64,000 nt of DNA from CAZLMG01 sp964560765 (GTDB lineage: Bacteria > Bdellovibrionota_B > Oligoflexia > Oligoflexales > CAZLMG01): contig CAZLMG010000014.1 of assembly GCA_964560765.1 (NCBI GenBank), positions 1 to 64,000 of the forward strand, in the 5' to 3' direction. The notes below the pieces were generated by a model, which saw nothing but the letters and a program-made list of their open reading frames with translations, ran no database searches and was not told the origin of the DNA. How positions within the stretch are numbered: position 1 is the first letter of the stretch; each line of letters opens with the position of its first letter. Shown piece after piece: positions 25,551-34,402 of the stretch. The translations under genes and the position numbers were made by a program.

Positions 25551-25770
25551 AGCGCCTCGTTAGAAATTCTGGTATGTTTACTAGTAGGTGGATTCTAGCT
25601 GTTGAGAAGCACCTTTTCAATGACGGATCGCTTATACTCGAGATGGTTGCCATTGCGGATTATGGGACAAGATTCCGCAGATTCCATTTCAGCAATTTCT
25701 AGAGTAGGGGTTCAAAGTGATGAAAAAAAGGAAGAGTACTGAGTAACAGCAACGTATCTAGGAGCTAAGT

Positions 25771-27312
25771 GTGTCTGAGTGGAATGAAAAGTATGACTGC
25801 TATGTCGGGCGATATTCCACATGTCAGGAGAGCGTTGATACGGGCAGCGTTCCCCCAAACCGAATTCTGATTGTTGATTCAGATATTGGGCGCACCGTTG
25901 AATTTAAACGCCTCGCGCCGCACCATGTTGTGCTGCCACCACACTGTAGAACCTCATTTCCGCATGCAGAGAGTCTAGAGGAAGAGTTCGTGTTCGTGTT
26001 GAAGGGCCATCCCCACCTTTGGCTCAATGGATATCTCTATGAATTGAAAGAAGGGCACGCCGTCGGCTTTCCTGCTCGCACTGGTATCGCTCATACGCTG
26101 ATTAACAATTCTGATGTTGAGGTTCATCTGCTGGTTGTGGGTGAACGCACGAAGCCGGACAACCTTTGTTCTTTCCCCCTAAATCCCGAGCTAAAAGAAA
26201 GCTGCGGAATTTGGTGGGGCACCGCTCCTAAATATGAGCTGGGGCCGCATACAGGGCTTCCGAGTGAGGTTTCATTGTCAGACTTGGGGGTATTGCCACT
26301 GGAATGTATGGTGCATTGCCCAAGCGAGCCGCGCCGAAAGCCCTTTCATTATCCTGGTGACAATGAGTCTTTTGGCGAGGGCTTCAGAATATCGGATAAG
26401 GTTGGGCTGAAAGCCCTTGGTATCTGGTACGAACGGCTGCCGCCAGGAAGAAGAAGCGCGTTTCCTCACGCGCACACCCATGAAGAAGAGTTCGTCTTTG
26501 TCGTTAAAGGCAAACCGACGATTTGGCTTGATGGCTTCGCAAAGCAGGTAGGGCCTGGTTACTTCGCCGCTTTCCCTTCAAATACTGGTATTGCGCATGT
26601 CGTCATCAATGACACGGATGAAGAGGTCATTTATCTCTGCGTCGGTGAAACGCAGGATTTTCCTGATGAGAGAATCTGCTATCCCCTCAACAAGCTCCGG
26701 CAGCGCGAGTGTGAACGCAAAGGGTACGGTTGGCTGGATGCGCCAATGCACCGCCAAGGTAAGGCAAAATCAAAGTCGGATCATGGTGCGAGTGACCATA
26801 TCGCATTTCGGCTGTGCGATGAAAGTGCGGCAGACGAAGTTCTGAAGATTTTTCAGGAGTCGCCCAACTACTTTCAACGTGTCGATGGGCGGCTGCCAAC
26901 TCTTATGACGGCAATGCAGGCGATGGTCGATGGACCGAAGAAACGAGATGAGCAATATTTCAAGGAGTTTCTAGTCATCGACCTGAACGATGAGCCCATA
27001 GGTGTGCTGGATTTGCACGTGCATCATCCGGAGGTCGGCACTTGCTATCTCGGATTGCTGCTTATTAAGGAAGATCGTTTTGGGAAAGGCTTGGGACGCA
27101 GGTGCTATGAACTTGCGGAGGACTACTTTCGGAGAGCGCTAGGATGCAGCAAAGTCTGCCTCGGTGTTTCCGATGCGAATGACGTGACGGAATTTTGGGT
27201 GAAGCTAGGCTTCACCCAAAATGGGAAAACATACAAGTGGACGGGTGAAGCCAAGATCTCGGTCGTTCGAGAGTTTGAGAGGATGATCCCGGCGGTGGCC
27301 ATCGGAGTATAG
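25771..27312 (+). CDS. Bicupin-GNAT acetyltransferase fusion
   Basis: 513 residues from GTG with GGAG six bases upstream. Two cupin domains come first. The first (about 40-130) has a degraded site (F-P-H-A-E-S-L-E-E-E). The second (about 205-300) has a complete H-x-H-x-x-E-type metal site at His233/His235/Glu239 (F-P-H-A-H-T-H-E-E-E-F). A linker leads to a GNAT domain at about 345-500 with the acetyl-CoA loop R-F-G-K-G-L-G-R-R and the N-D-V-T-E-F-W-x-K-L-G-F helix. The cupins may be a sugar or small-molecule binding part and the GNAT an acetyltransferase. The combination is unusual. No signal peptide, so cytoplasmic. Confidence 0.88.
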   Translation: MSEWNEKYDCYVGRYSTCQESVDTGSVPPNRILIVDSDIGRTVEFKRLAPHHVVLPPHCRTSFPHAESLEEEFVFVLKGHPHLWLNGYLYELKEGHAVGFPARTGIAHTLINNSDVEVHLLVVGERTKPDNLCSFPLNPELKESCGIWWGTAPKYELGPHTGLPSEVSLSDLGVLPLECMVHCPSEPRRKPFHYPGDNESFGEGFRISDKVGLKALGIWYERLPPGRRSAFPHAHTHEEEFVFVVKGKPTIWLDGFAKQVGPGYFAAFPSNTGIAHVVINDTDEEVIYLCVGETQDFPDERICYPLNKLRQRECERKGYGWLDAPMHRQGKAKSKSDHGASDHIAFRLCDESAADEVLKIFQESPNYFQRVDGRLPTLMTAMQAMVDGPKKRDEQYFKEFLVIDLNDEPIGVLDLHVHHPEVGTCYLGLLLIKEDRFGKGLGRRCYELAEDYFRRALGCSKVCLGVSDANDVTEFWVKLGFTQNGKTYKWTGEAKISVVREFERMIPAVAIGV

Positions 27313-27316
27313 ACCT

Positions 27317-28087
27317 CTACTGCTGGGCCTTGTCAAAAGTCATCGTGAAAGTCTCTGGACGATATTTCTCGAGATCAGGTGCACACCCACTGACTGCAGA
27401 TGGTGTTACCGAGACGATGGCATCTAGCTTAGTTGCGTCCGGATTCAAGGTCAATTCGAGGGTCGTTTCTACATGACAAGTTTGCCAGGTCAGACTGCCG
27501 CTATATACAGCGAATTCCTCAGGAAAAGTTGTTCGATAGCCCCGTCGATGATTTTCAGTCAGGTAAGACTCTGACTTGGGAGCAATCGCAATCCAATTAC
27601 CCCCTTCGTGCTTATCTCTCTTGGTTGGATGCTGGTAAGGAACAAAAACTGCACCCATTTTCACCTGACCGAATGCATCAAAACTGATAGACGACATTCG
27701 TCCTCGCGGAGTAGCAACATGCACCCATGATCCATCCCAGGGGCTCTTCGCTGGCCCGCCGGGATTTCCTGGGGTCCCGTACAATGCGTTTTCGGTTTGG
27801 TAGATTTCTAACCGACAATCTGCGGACCGCCTCTCCACGCTGCCGACGATCTCGATGGATTGAATAGAAAGATCGCGACCGGCAGCATACAGCAACGCAT
27901 TTTCCGAATGCGGTTGCAAGACCACTCTCTTTCCAAGCGTGCTAAATGGGCTTGTCTCGAATACGGCAATCTCTCGCACCTTGAATGCTGCACAATCTTT
28001 GAACTGGGGAAAGATGTAACGAATGCGTAAACCGCTTCGAGTATCGATGGACTCTTGGAACGAGTCACTTTTCTCTCCTTCGAATAG
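27317..28087 (-). pseudogene. Second half of a stop-split secreted protein
   Basis: This open frame continues directly, in the same frame, from the TAA of 28088-28750. It has no ATG, GTG or TTG until GTG 27979, yet its codons before that point read like coding sequence (a strand block, then K-D-C-A-A-F-K-V-R-E-I-A-V-F). V-R-E-I-A-V-F resembles V-K-R-I-A-V-V near the start of 28088-28750, so the two halves may be duplicate domains of one lipoprotein. There is no signal peptide here. An out-of-frame GTG at 28068 has a good ribosome-binding site but opens a short implausible frame. The most likely reading is a single gene interrupted by a nonsense codon. Confidence 0.55.
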
Positions 28088-28750
28088 TTATTGCGGAATT
28101 CCGTACAAGTGAATCTGTAGGGTATCGCACGAGTTGATTTCCATGACGTACGGATTCATGTCCCATAGCTGTGGGCCTGGAAGTGGAAACGATAACTCAT
28201 CCCGAGCCGCTCGACCGATCAGACGCCAAGACAATGGAAACCCAGTCTGCTCCTTTCCGAAGCGTCGAAACCGCAATACCTCGCCGTGTACATCTGTCCA
28301 AAATCCACGCGAAGTGGACCAAGGAGCAGAAAAGACAACTCGGTCGGTCGTCCCGGAGCCCGGATCTGGGGTGAAAAATGGCTCTCCGGAGAGGGCTGCA
28401 AACTGAATATCAAAACTGGCAAATTCTTGGAAATTGTCGATATCATCCGTCGGCAGGTTCACGATATTCAACCAGTTGAAGTCGCCTTTAAGCCATTGTG
28501 CCGGGGCTGCACTCAGGGACTCTCCGTAGGTGACTTTGCACATCTGACCTTTTTTAACCAAGACGATGAGCAGCTTTGAGAAACCGGCGACGGACACTTC
28601 CTGAGACTGCCCAGAAACCACGTCGTAGCTGACCACAGCGATTCTCTTGACGCTTGCCCGAAGATTTGACTCATGCAGACTTTCTCCTGCGATCGGGCGT
28701 TGCCCACATGATGTGCAAAGCAAGATAAAGAACCCAATTGTTATTCGCAT
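28088..28750 (-). CDS. Lipoprotein, first half of split gene
   Basis: 220 residues. The signal peptide has lipobox C-T-S-C (Cys15). The mature domain contains a M-C-K-V strand and a W-L-K-G-D-F-N-W-L segment and ends in G-I-P-Q followed by TAA. The frame stays open for another 256 codons after the TAA (see 27317-28087). Either the stop is a recent mutation or two domain-duplicate genes were left after loss of an intervening start. The family is unknown. Confidence 0.7.
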   Translation of the reverse strand: MRITIGFFILLCTSCGQRPIAGESLHESNLRASVKRIAVVSYDVVSGQSQEVSVAGFSKLLIVLVKKGQMCKVTYGESLSAAPAQWLKGDFNWLNIVNLPTDDIDNFQEFASFDIQFAALSGEPFFTPDPGSGTTDRVVFSAPWSTSRGFWTDVHGEVLRFRRFGKEQTGFPLSWRLIGRAARDELSFPLPGPQLWDMNPYVMEINSCDTLQIHLYGIPQ

Positions 28751-29084
28751 GCCTATTTCCCTAATGAAACAAGTTTGACTTTCAAGGTTTCGTCGCCAAT
28801 GCGCAGATTTAACTGGTGGAAATCTTCACCCATCTTTTGCTTCTGAAATTAGTGCGTTATGTCAATGAAATGCTTCAAGCCGTCACTGTGTATCGATTCT
28901 GAATCTGCGCGTCAAAGCAATTCATTCCTCAGGGCGAGTTGCAGACTATCTGAAACTCGCCCTGAGGAATGAATGCCGTGAGTAGCGGCTACAGCTCGCT
29001 GAATAACGTGCCTTGTTGGAGGAACAAATGCGGGTTATCCTGATGCTGCGGTGGGAAATCGTTAACTAAAGTATTAGACGCACT
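28751..29084. other. Divergent intergenic region with 21-bp palindrome
   Basis: Lies between the split lipoprotein (minus) and the phytochelatin-synthase-like gene (plus). It holds the perfect inverted repeat at 28920-28974. Confidence 0.6.
28920..28974. repeat. Perfect 21-bp inverted repeat
   Basis: Bases 28920-28940 are the exact reverse complement of 28954-28974, with a 13-base loop. The arms read ATTCATTCCTCAGGGCGAGT(T). There is no T-run on either side, and the arm length exceeds a normal terminator. Since both flanking genes begin here, it is not at a 3' end. It could be a hairpin in a leader RNA, a protein-binding site or the scar of a small element. Confidence 0.85.
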
Positions 29085-29888
29085 GTGGCTCTTCGACGCA
29101 CATTGATTTCGCATTTACTGGTATTGAGTGGCGCCTTCGCAAGCATCGCTGATGCGGTTTCTTGTCGACTGGTTGGTCGCCACTTTAGCGAAAATCAGTA
29201 TGAATTCATCGTCGATGCGAACTCCCCGTTGGGGCTTACGCTTTTGAAAAACAGCCAGATCGCGGGTTTTGCCGCTCCCTATGCCAGACTCGTGCGGTTT
29301 TATGAGCCCCAGAAAACTTCGAGCCTTTGCTCAGTCGCCACGGGAGTTCTAGCCATCAGGGTTTTGCGCAACGATTTGCGTGGGATCCAGTCTCAGGAGT
29401 TTCTCAACGCGGCTACGGATGCCATTCGTCCGTCGCAGCCATTGAAGACCGAGGATGGTGAAATTCGCGACTTACCAGACGGTCAGACGATAGACCAATT
29501 TCAGCAGATGATCACTCGGGTCCACGGATTTCAGGCCACATTGAAGCGCGCCCTGGACAACGAGGAAAGTCTGAGTGATTTCCGGAATATCCTGATGAGT
29601 ACTTTAACTTCTTCAGAATCTGTTCTCATCGTTAATTATTACGAGGCTAGCCTGGCACCCGAGTGGGGTAGCAATGGACATTTTTCTCCGGTGGCTGCTT
29701 TCGATCCTGCGACAGATCGAGCCCTGATCGCGGACGTTTTTCAGGATTCCAGCCAACGTGTCACTACGGACAGTTGGTTTTGGGTGGACCTGAAGGCCCT
29801 CCACAAAGCCATGGTTAGAATCGATCCGGATTCAGGAAAAAGTCGCGGCTACCTCGCAGTAAGCTCCGCACGGAGAGCCCCGTTGTGA
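29085..29888 (+). CDS. Secreted phytochelatin-synthase-like enzyme
   Basis: 267 residues from GTG, with a signal peptide (about 24 residues, A-D-A). It matches the prokaryotic phytochelatin synthase/papain-like clan. The Cys82-His199-Asp217 triad sits in S-L-C-S-V-A-T-G, G-H-F-S-P-V-A-A-F and L-I-A-D-V-F, with the long helical insert between. Bacterial members mostly hydrolyse glutathione to gamma-Glu-Cys and make little phytochelatin. The Sec signal puts this one outside the cytoplasm. The ribosome-binding site is weak. It converges with the small secreted gene at 29895. Confidence 0.85.
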   Translation: MALRRTLISHLLVLSGAFASIADAVSCRLVGRHFSENQYEFIVDANSPLGLTLLKNSQIAGFAAPYARLVRFYEPQKTSSLCSVATGVLAIRVLRNDLRGIQSQEFLNAATDAIRPSQPLKTEDGEIRDLPDGQTIDQFQQMITRVHGFQATLKRALDNEESLSDFRNILMSTLTSSESVLIVNYYEASLAPEWGSNGHFSPVAAFDPATDRALIADVFQDSSQRVTTDSWFWVDLKALHKAMVRIDPDSGKSRGYLAVSSARRAPL

Positions 29889-29894
29889 TGAGAC

Positions 29895-30386
29895 TCAATC
29901 TTGTGCGTGATTGGGGCGACAGCTCAGTGAACCGCTGAACTGCTCACCCAAAGATACCGTGGCCTGCATGTACGGGGGAACGACATCATCAACAAATGCT
30001 GACGCGTATTGAATGTTTCCTTGCTCGTCGGGTCTGCGAATGTCCAAGACAATTCGACGCCGCCATTTACCCATGGGATCATAGATACGAACGGTTGCCG
30101 TAAACTGCCCAACGGTATGCCGCGCTGATTGGCCGTTCTCTAGTTTCACAGAAAATTCTTGCTTTATCGTCTCCCACTCAGGTGCTCGCCCAAAGTCCCG
30201 CGCAGTGCAGATGAGACGGTCCTCCAGGCAATCTCCGATTTCGTAGCATCCGTCCCCATAGGGCCTAAGATCACAGTAAATGCGCTTGCCATCGCGGCAA
30301 TATTCGTAAACCCGCTCGGATGGGAGGCCGAATGTCGCTTGCGCCGGTAACAACAAGGGTAAGATGGAAAGCATCCAAGGTTTCAT
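29895..30386 (-). CDS. Small secreted Cys-rich protein
   Basis: 163 residues with a signal peptide (about 20 residues, F-G). The first 45 mature residues hold five Cys in a tight knot-like cluster (Y-C-R-D-G-K-x-x-Y-C-D...G-C-Y-E-I-G-D-C). A beta-rich region follows, with a C-terminal Cys. No family recognised. It converges with the phytochelatin-synthase-like gene six bases apart. Confidence 0.72.
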   Translation of the reverse strand: MKPWMLSILPLLLPAQATFGLPSERVYEYCRDGKRIYCDLRPYGDGCYEIGDCLEDRLICTARDFGRAPEWETIKQEFSVKLENGQSARHTVGQFTATVRIYDPMGKWRRRIVLDIRRPDEQGNIQYASAFVDDVVPPYMQATVSLGEQFSGSLSCRPNHAQD

Positions 30387-30536
30387 AGTAAATTGTCTCC
30401 TTTAGCGCTCGATGCGCATCAATCTATAATTGGAGTTGGTTATAAGGTAGGACGGCGCACAAACATAATTATCTATTCTGATGTGATCCATAAGCTGCAT
30501 TTATGTGCGGTGTCGCCAGTCTGCTCGAGCATCGCG

Positions 30537-32435
30537 CTAGAATTCTGTATAGGGCAAGCCATCACCCATCTCTGTTTGACTGTCACCGATAGAGCTAAAC
30601 AGATCGATGCCATGTCCTAGCTCGCGAACTCGATCACCCCAACACTTCACTTTGTGATTGTCCAGTGCAACGCAGATATGGGCAAAGCCGACTGCCGCGT
30701 TCATGACCTTGCGACCGGATCCAATGTTGACGAAAGGCAGACTATCGACCTCGCCTGTATTGCTGCCCACGTGGGTTTCGTTACCTTGTCCAAGCTTGCC
30801 ATATTGATTGTGGCCCCAGCACTTGAAGTCATCACTGGTCGAGATGATGCACGTGACGTACATGCCAGCGAAGACACGTTTTGGCTTGGCACTAGTAAAG
30901 AACGAGACAGCAGTCATATTGTCTCGTTCGGATTGCGAATCGCCAAAAGCTTGACCACCGGTAGAAAATCCAAGTTCACCGTAGTAATTTGCTCCCCAGC
31001 AAAACAATTCATCATCGTCCACGATGGCGCAAACGTGATGCGCACCAACTGCTACTTGTGAAACCACACGATCGGGACCAAAGATTGGCTGAATGTTGTT
31101 CATGGCAGCGCCATAACCATCACCTACGTTCTGCCCATCCGTATGTACTTTTCCAAACTGACCATCACCCCAGCAGTACAGACGGTTGGCCTCACTGATG
31201 GCGCAAGTAGAGTCAGCGCCCGCATTGACAGATCTCCAGCGCGTGTCTGCCGAGCCAATTGGTACTGAGACAACGGCATCTCCGAGTTCGTGGCCCTCGT
31301 CGCCCACGGAGTCGTCCATATCTCGCCCCAGCTGTCCGGCATTGCCAGAGCCCCAGCACTTGATGTCGCTGCGCTCATTGACAATAGCGCATGCATGATA
31401 GGCACCGCAGGTAATATCCGTGGCTAGGACATCGGTTCCCAAGTTGATGAAGGCAAACTGATCGGGAGTTGTGGCTGGGGTGGCACCCCGGTTGTCGCTG
31501 TCACCCTGTGCCAGTTGGCCAGCCGAGTTTCGACCCCAGCACTTTATCTGTCCATCATTGACTAAGGCGCAAAAAAAGCCTTCACCACCACAGATAGACT
31601 TAACGGGCGCTGTCGTCCCAAAATCGATTGCGGAGAATGCTGATGGCAAATTGTCAGGGGTGTTGCCAACGATCGCATTGGCGCCATTACCCAGCTGACC
31701 ATTGCCCCCCTCTCCCCAACAACGCACTTCACCAGTTAATGTGAGAACGCATGAAGAGCGATTGATCGCTGCCAATTGCAAACCAGAGGAGCTACCATCA
31801 TTGCTAAGATCCGACAACAACGATGCAGCCACCACAGGAACGCTTGGGTCGATGTCGCCCCCGACAACCTGCAGCCAGAAGCCCATCAAGCGGCTGGAGA
31901 ATGTCACGATGGTTTTGCCTTCGTCTTCGCGTATCGAGACGTACTGGCTAGGAATGACGGCCCCACCTGCATATGGCTCGGCATCGATGGAAGACGCTAT
32001 GACCTTCAAATTGCCACGATCGACGCCGTTCAGATACATGACGGTGACGAACGTTCGTTGGATATCGTCGGAGGTCATGGGAGTTGAGTTCAGGGAGCCA
32101 GTCACAGAAATCGCGCGCTCTTGTGGCCTGGCAATAACCGCTCCAGGTACGAGAATGGGAAACTGTCCCGTGGTCAAGGAGCCGTCAAAGTCAAAGCGGG
32201 CCGAGCTGGGTCCAAAGGTGATCCGCGCGTCCTCCACATCCAGGACGCCGCCGCGGGCACTGGAAATGACTCGATGGTCGGCGCGGAGATAGCCCGGCAG
32301 TGTTTCATTGCGGCCTCCGACGCCCTTCTCCGACCCACTGCTCTTGGCTTTTGAGCAAGCGCCTACCATGGTGACAATCCATGCGAAGTGCACCAGCAAT
32401 CGACCGCAGTGACACCAATGGCTGATGTTATCCAA
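30537..32435 (-). CDS. RCC1-repeat lipoprotein
   Basis: 632 residues with a lipoprotein signal (M-V-G-A-C, Cys27). About 180 residues of beta-type sequence precede seven RCC1-like blades, each marked by C-W-G followed by G-(Q/K/E)-L-(G/A) (for example C-W-G-E-G-G-N-G-Q-L-G-N-G). They should form a beta-propeller. Each blade carries a conserved Cys pair, one in C-A-(I/L) and one in (K/R/L/F)-C-W-G. RCC1 lipoproteins are common in predatory and surface-rich bacteria and are thought to mediate binding. The ligand is unknown. An RCC1 fragment also lies at 23720. Confidence 0.92.
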   Translation of the reverse strand: MDNISHWCHCGRLLVHFAWIVTMVGACSKAKSSGSEKGVGGRNETLPGYLRADHRVISSARGGVLDVEDARITFGPSSARFDFDGSLTTGQFPILVPGAVIARPQERAISVTGSLNSTPMTSDDIQRTFVTVMYLNGVDRGNLKVIASSIDAEPYAGGAVIPSQYVSIREDEGKTIVTFSSRLMGFWLQVVGGDIDPSVPVVAASLLSDLSNDGSSSGLQLAAINRSSCVLTLTGEVRCWGEGGNGQLGNGANAIVGNTPDNLPSAFSAIDFGTTAPVKSICGGEGFFCALVNDGQIKCWGRNSAGQLAQGDSDNRGATPATTPDQFAFINLGTDVLATDITCGAYHACAIVNERSDIKCWGSGNAGQLGRDMDDSVGDEGHELGDAVVSVPIGSADTRWRSVNAGADSTCAISEANRLYCWGDGQFGKVHTDGQNVGDGYGAAMNNIQPIFGPDRVVSQVAVGAHHVCAIVDDDELFCWGANYYGELGFSTGGQAFGDSQSERDNMTAVSFFTSAKPKRVFAGMYVTCIISTSDDFKCWGHNQYGKLGQGNETHVGSNTGEVDSLPFVNIGSGRKVMNAAVGFAHICVALDNHKVKCWGDRVRELGHGIDLFSSIGDSQTEMGDGLPYTEF

Positions 32436-32604
32436 GTTAGATATCCTCGCGCTATCAACGCCGGTCTGCAGGGAACTCCCCCGGCCTCGGTCCGCTCCGC
32501 GTCACCTCAGAGGTGATCGGCACACGCCGGGCACCCTTGAGGGATGGTGGGATACTTTCGTAATATTCGTTTGTTACGGGGACCTTAGGTGGAGGCGCGA
32601 GCTA

Positions 32605-32904
32605 TCAATGAATGCGGCGGCAGTCGATGCAGCCACTGGTATATCCTGTCCCGCGAGAACTGGCATTTATGTAAGCATCGCACTGTACTTTTGCATTGTT
32701 CATGGACTCGCCGCAGCTTGAGCCTGAAGCATTGATTTGATACCGCCGTGTCTGTCCATAGTCGCCAATGTAGACGACGCATGTGCAGTTTGTCACGTAG
32801 TAGTCTGGCGCCAAGAATCCGGAGGTGTGATTTGGCGAATGCGATTGTCCAAAGGCTATCGCCGAATGAAGTAAAATGGCTGTGATCGCTGCTGCATATT
32901 TCAT
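32605..32904 (-). CDS. Tiny secreted six-cysteine protein
   Basis: 99 residues: a signal peptide (about 19 residues, A-F-G) and an 80-residue mature chain with six Cys (N-C-T-C-V, S-S-C-G, V-Q-C-D, S-G-C-I-D-C), probably three disulfides. Its size and Cys pattern are those of small secreted effectors or inhibitors, but no family is recognised. The coding ends near the start of the window's RCC1 intergenic region. Confidence 0.68.
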   Translation of the reverse strand: MKYAAAITAILLHSAIAFGQSHSPNHTSGFLAPDYYVTNCTCVVYIGDYGQTRRYQINASGSSCGESMNNAKVQCDAYINASSRGTGYTSGCIDCRRIH

Positions 32905-33123
32905 CTTAATTCGTCTCCCAGGTTAAATATTAGCGGCAAAGGATCTATTGCAAGTTAGTCGAAGGTGCAAGCGCAAGGTGCTTTTTCTGCCGCATGAAAC
33001 GCTGTGGTGTCGATGTTGCGCGTGCGTCAATAACGATGTCCTTCTGCTGCTATGCGCACAACGATGTCACTGACGGATGGCGAGAATTGCCGCGATCGAA
33101 CTCCCGTGCTGCGGTCGTCAAGC

Positions 33124-34317
33124 CTATTGAGAGAATTGCATGAGGATTCTGAGCGTCCTTCGATCGACCTCTGATGCATCCCCCTCAGAGACGCCCGCGC
33201 GAGCAACTACTGGATTGCCCGATAGGTTAAGTTCGGGGAATGACTCTGCATCCAGAAGATGGGCGAGTGGGCGCACGTCTGAGATCTGATTATCCCGCAG
33301 ATCAAGGGTGTCCAGGCGAATACCGGCAAGCGCCGAGATATCTGTGATTTTGTTATCTTTAACGCTCAACCAACGCAATCTGGGTAGCCGCTCAATGCCC
33401 CTCAAGGTATCCAATTCATTATCATCCAGGTCGAGTCCCTGCAGCCACGCGGCATCTTCCAGAGGTAGAATACTGCTCACCTTTCCCCCCCTGACAATGA
33501 GCCTATCCAGATTGGAAAGGTGCTGAACCCCTTCGAGATGGGACATTCCTGGATGGCCATTTATCGAAAGGATCGACAGGTTGTAGAGTGATAGGAGCGG
33601 GACAAGATTGACGAGGGTACCTTGATTCTCTCTATTGCCGATGATGAGGGTGTTCAATCCAACGAGATGAACAAGACTACGCAAGTCCTCAATGACCGAG
33701 TCATCAAGCATGAGAATCTTCAAGTGAGACAGGCTCCTTGCAAGTGGAGTAGAAGCTCCGATAAATGATTCTGTGACATACAGCTCCTTCAATGTTGGTA
33801 GCTCCGCAAATGGCCAAAGGCCAATATCGCCGCATCCTCGGATGTCTAGAACTTCGAGATTCTTCTGGTGTGTGAGCGCGGCGAGTTCGGCAATTGGAAA
33901 ATAATCTCTTGCGCGTCGAGGCGGCTGACTCTCATCGTCTCTCTCGCGACAATGGACCGAGAGCGTGTGAATCGAGTTGAATGCGCTCATTGGCTTCAAG
34001 CTAACGGGTCTTCCATGAGCCGTGATTGACACATGCGGTTGATTTGTGCGCGCCAGATTCATGTCCATTTTTGGGCAAGACTGCAGTTTACGGATAGTCT
34101 CAGCGGAGCCGAGGTTCATGTTGCCGTCGTGTAGTTCTGTTAGAAAATTCTGCTCCTCTTGTTTGAGCTGGTCGAATCTCTTACACCAGTCGGTGATTTG
34201 CCCATCAGACCGAGCGGGCAAGATTATTAATGGCATAAGTGCTGACAGGAGAAGTCGCCGAAATGGCCCACGAATTGGTTTGTTTGGCGATGTAAACTGG
34301 CGACGATTCATTTCCAT
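33124..34317 (-). CDS. Secreted leucine-rich-repeat protein
   Basis: The frame is open to 34521, but ATG 34317 (or 34311) begins a signal peptide (N-R-R-Q...L-L-L-S-A-L). The 397-residue protein has nine or more 22-residue leucine-rich repeats of the SDS22/internalin type between about 110 and 370 (for example L-D-L-R-D-N-Q-I-S-D-V-R-P-L-A). Such solenoids bind proteins. It is likely a periplasmic or surface binding protein. No enzymatic domain is seen. Confidence 0.88.
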   Translation of the reverse strand: MEMNRRQFTSPNKPIRGPFRRLLLSALMPLIILPARSDGQITDWCKRFDQLKQEEQNFLTELHDGNMNLGSAETIRKLQSCPKMDMNLARTNQPHVSITAHGRPVSLKPMSAFNSIHTLSVHCRERDDESQPPRRARDYFPIAELAALTHQKNLEVLDIRGCGDIGLWPFAELPTLKELYVTESFIGASTPLARSLSHLKILMLDDSVIEDLRSLVHLVGLNTLIIGNRENQGTLVNLVPLLSLYNLSILSINGHPGMSHLEGVQHLSNLDRLIVRGGKVSSILPLEDAAWLQGLDLDDNELDTLRGIERLPRLRWLSVKDNKITDISALAGIRLDTLDLRDNQISDVRPLAHLLDAESFPELNLSGNPVVARAGVSEGDASEVDRRTLRILMQFSQ

Positions 34318-34402
34318 GTGCTGAACGACTCGCGTGGTGGTTGGAAACGATTGGCCTTTTGGGATGCAATCTCTTCTGTCCGTGTTAACTGCTGCCGACA
34401 CG

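Noticed and set aside
30537..32435. RCC1 repeats as a DNA-level tandem repeat or CRISPR-like array
   Set aside because: The periodicity is in the protein; DNA copies are diverged and there are no constant spacers.
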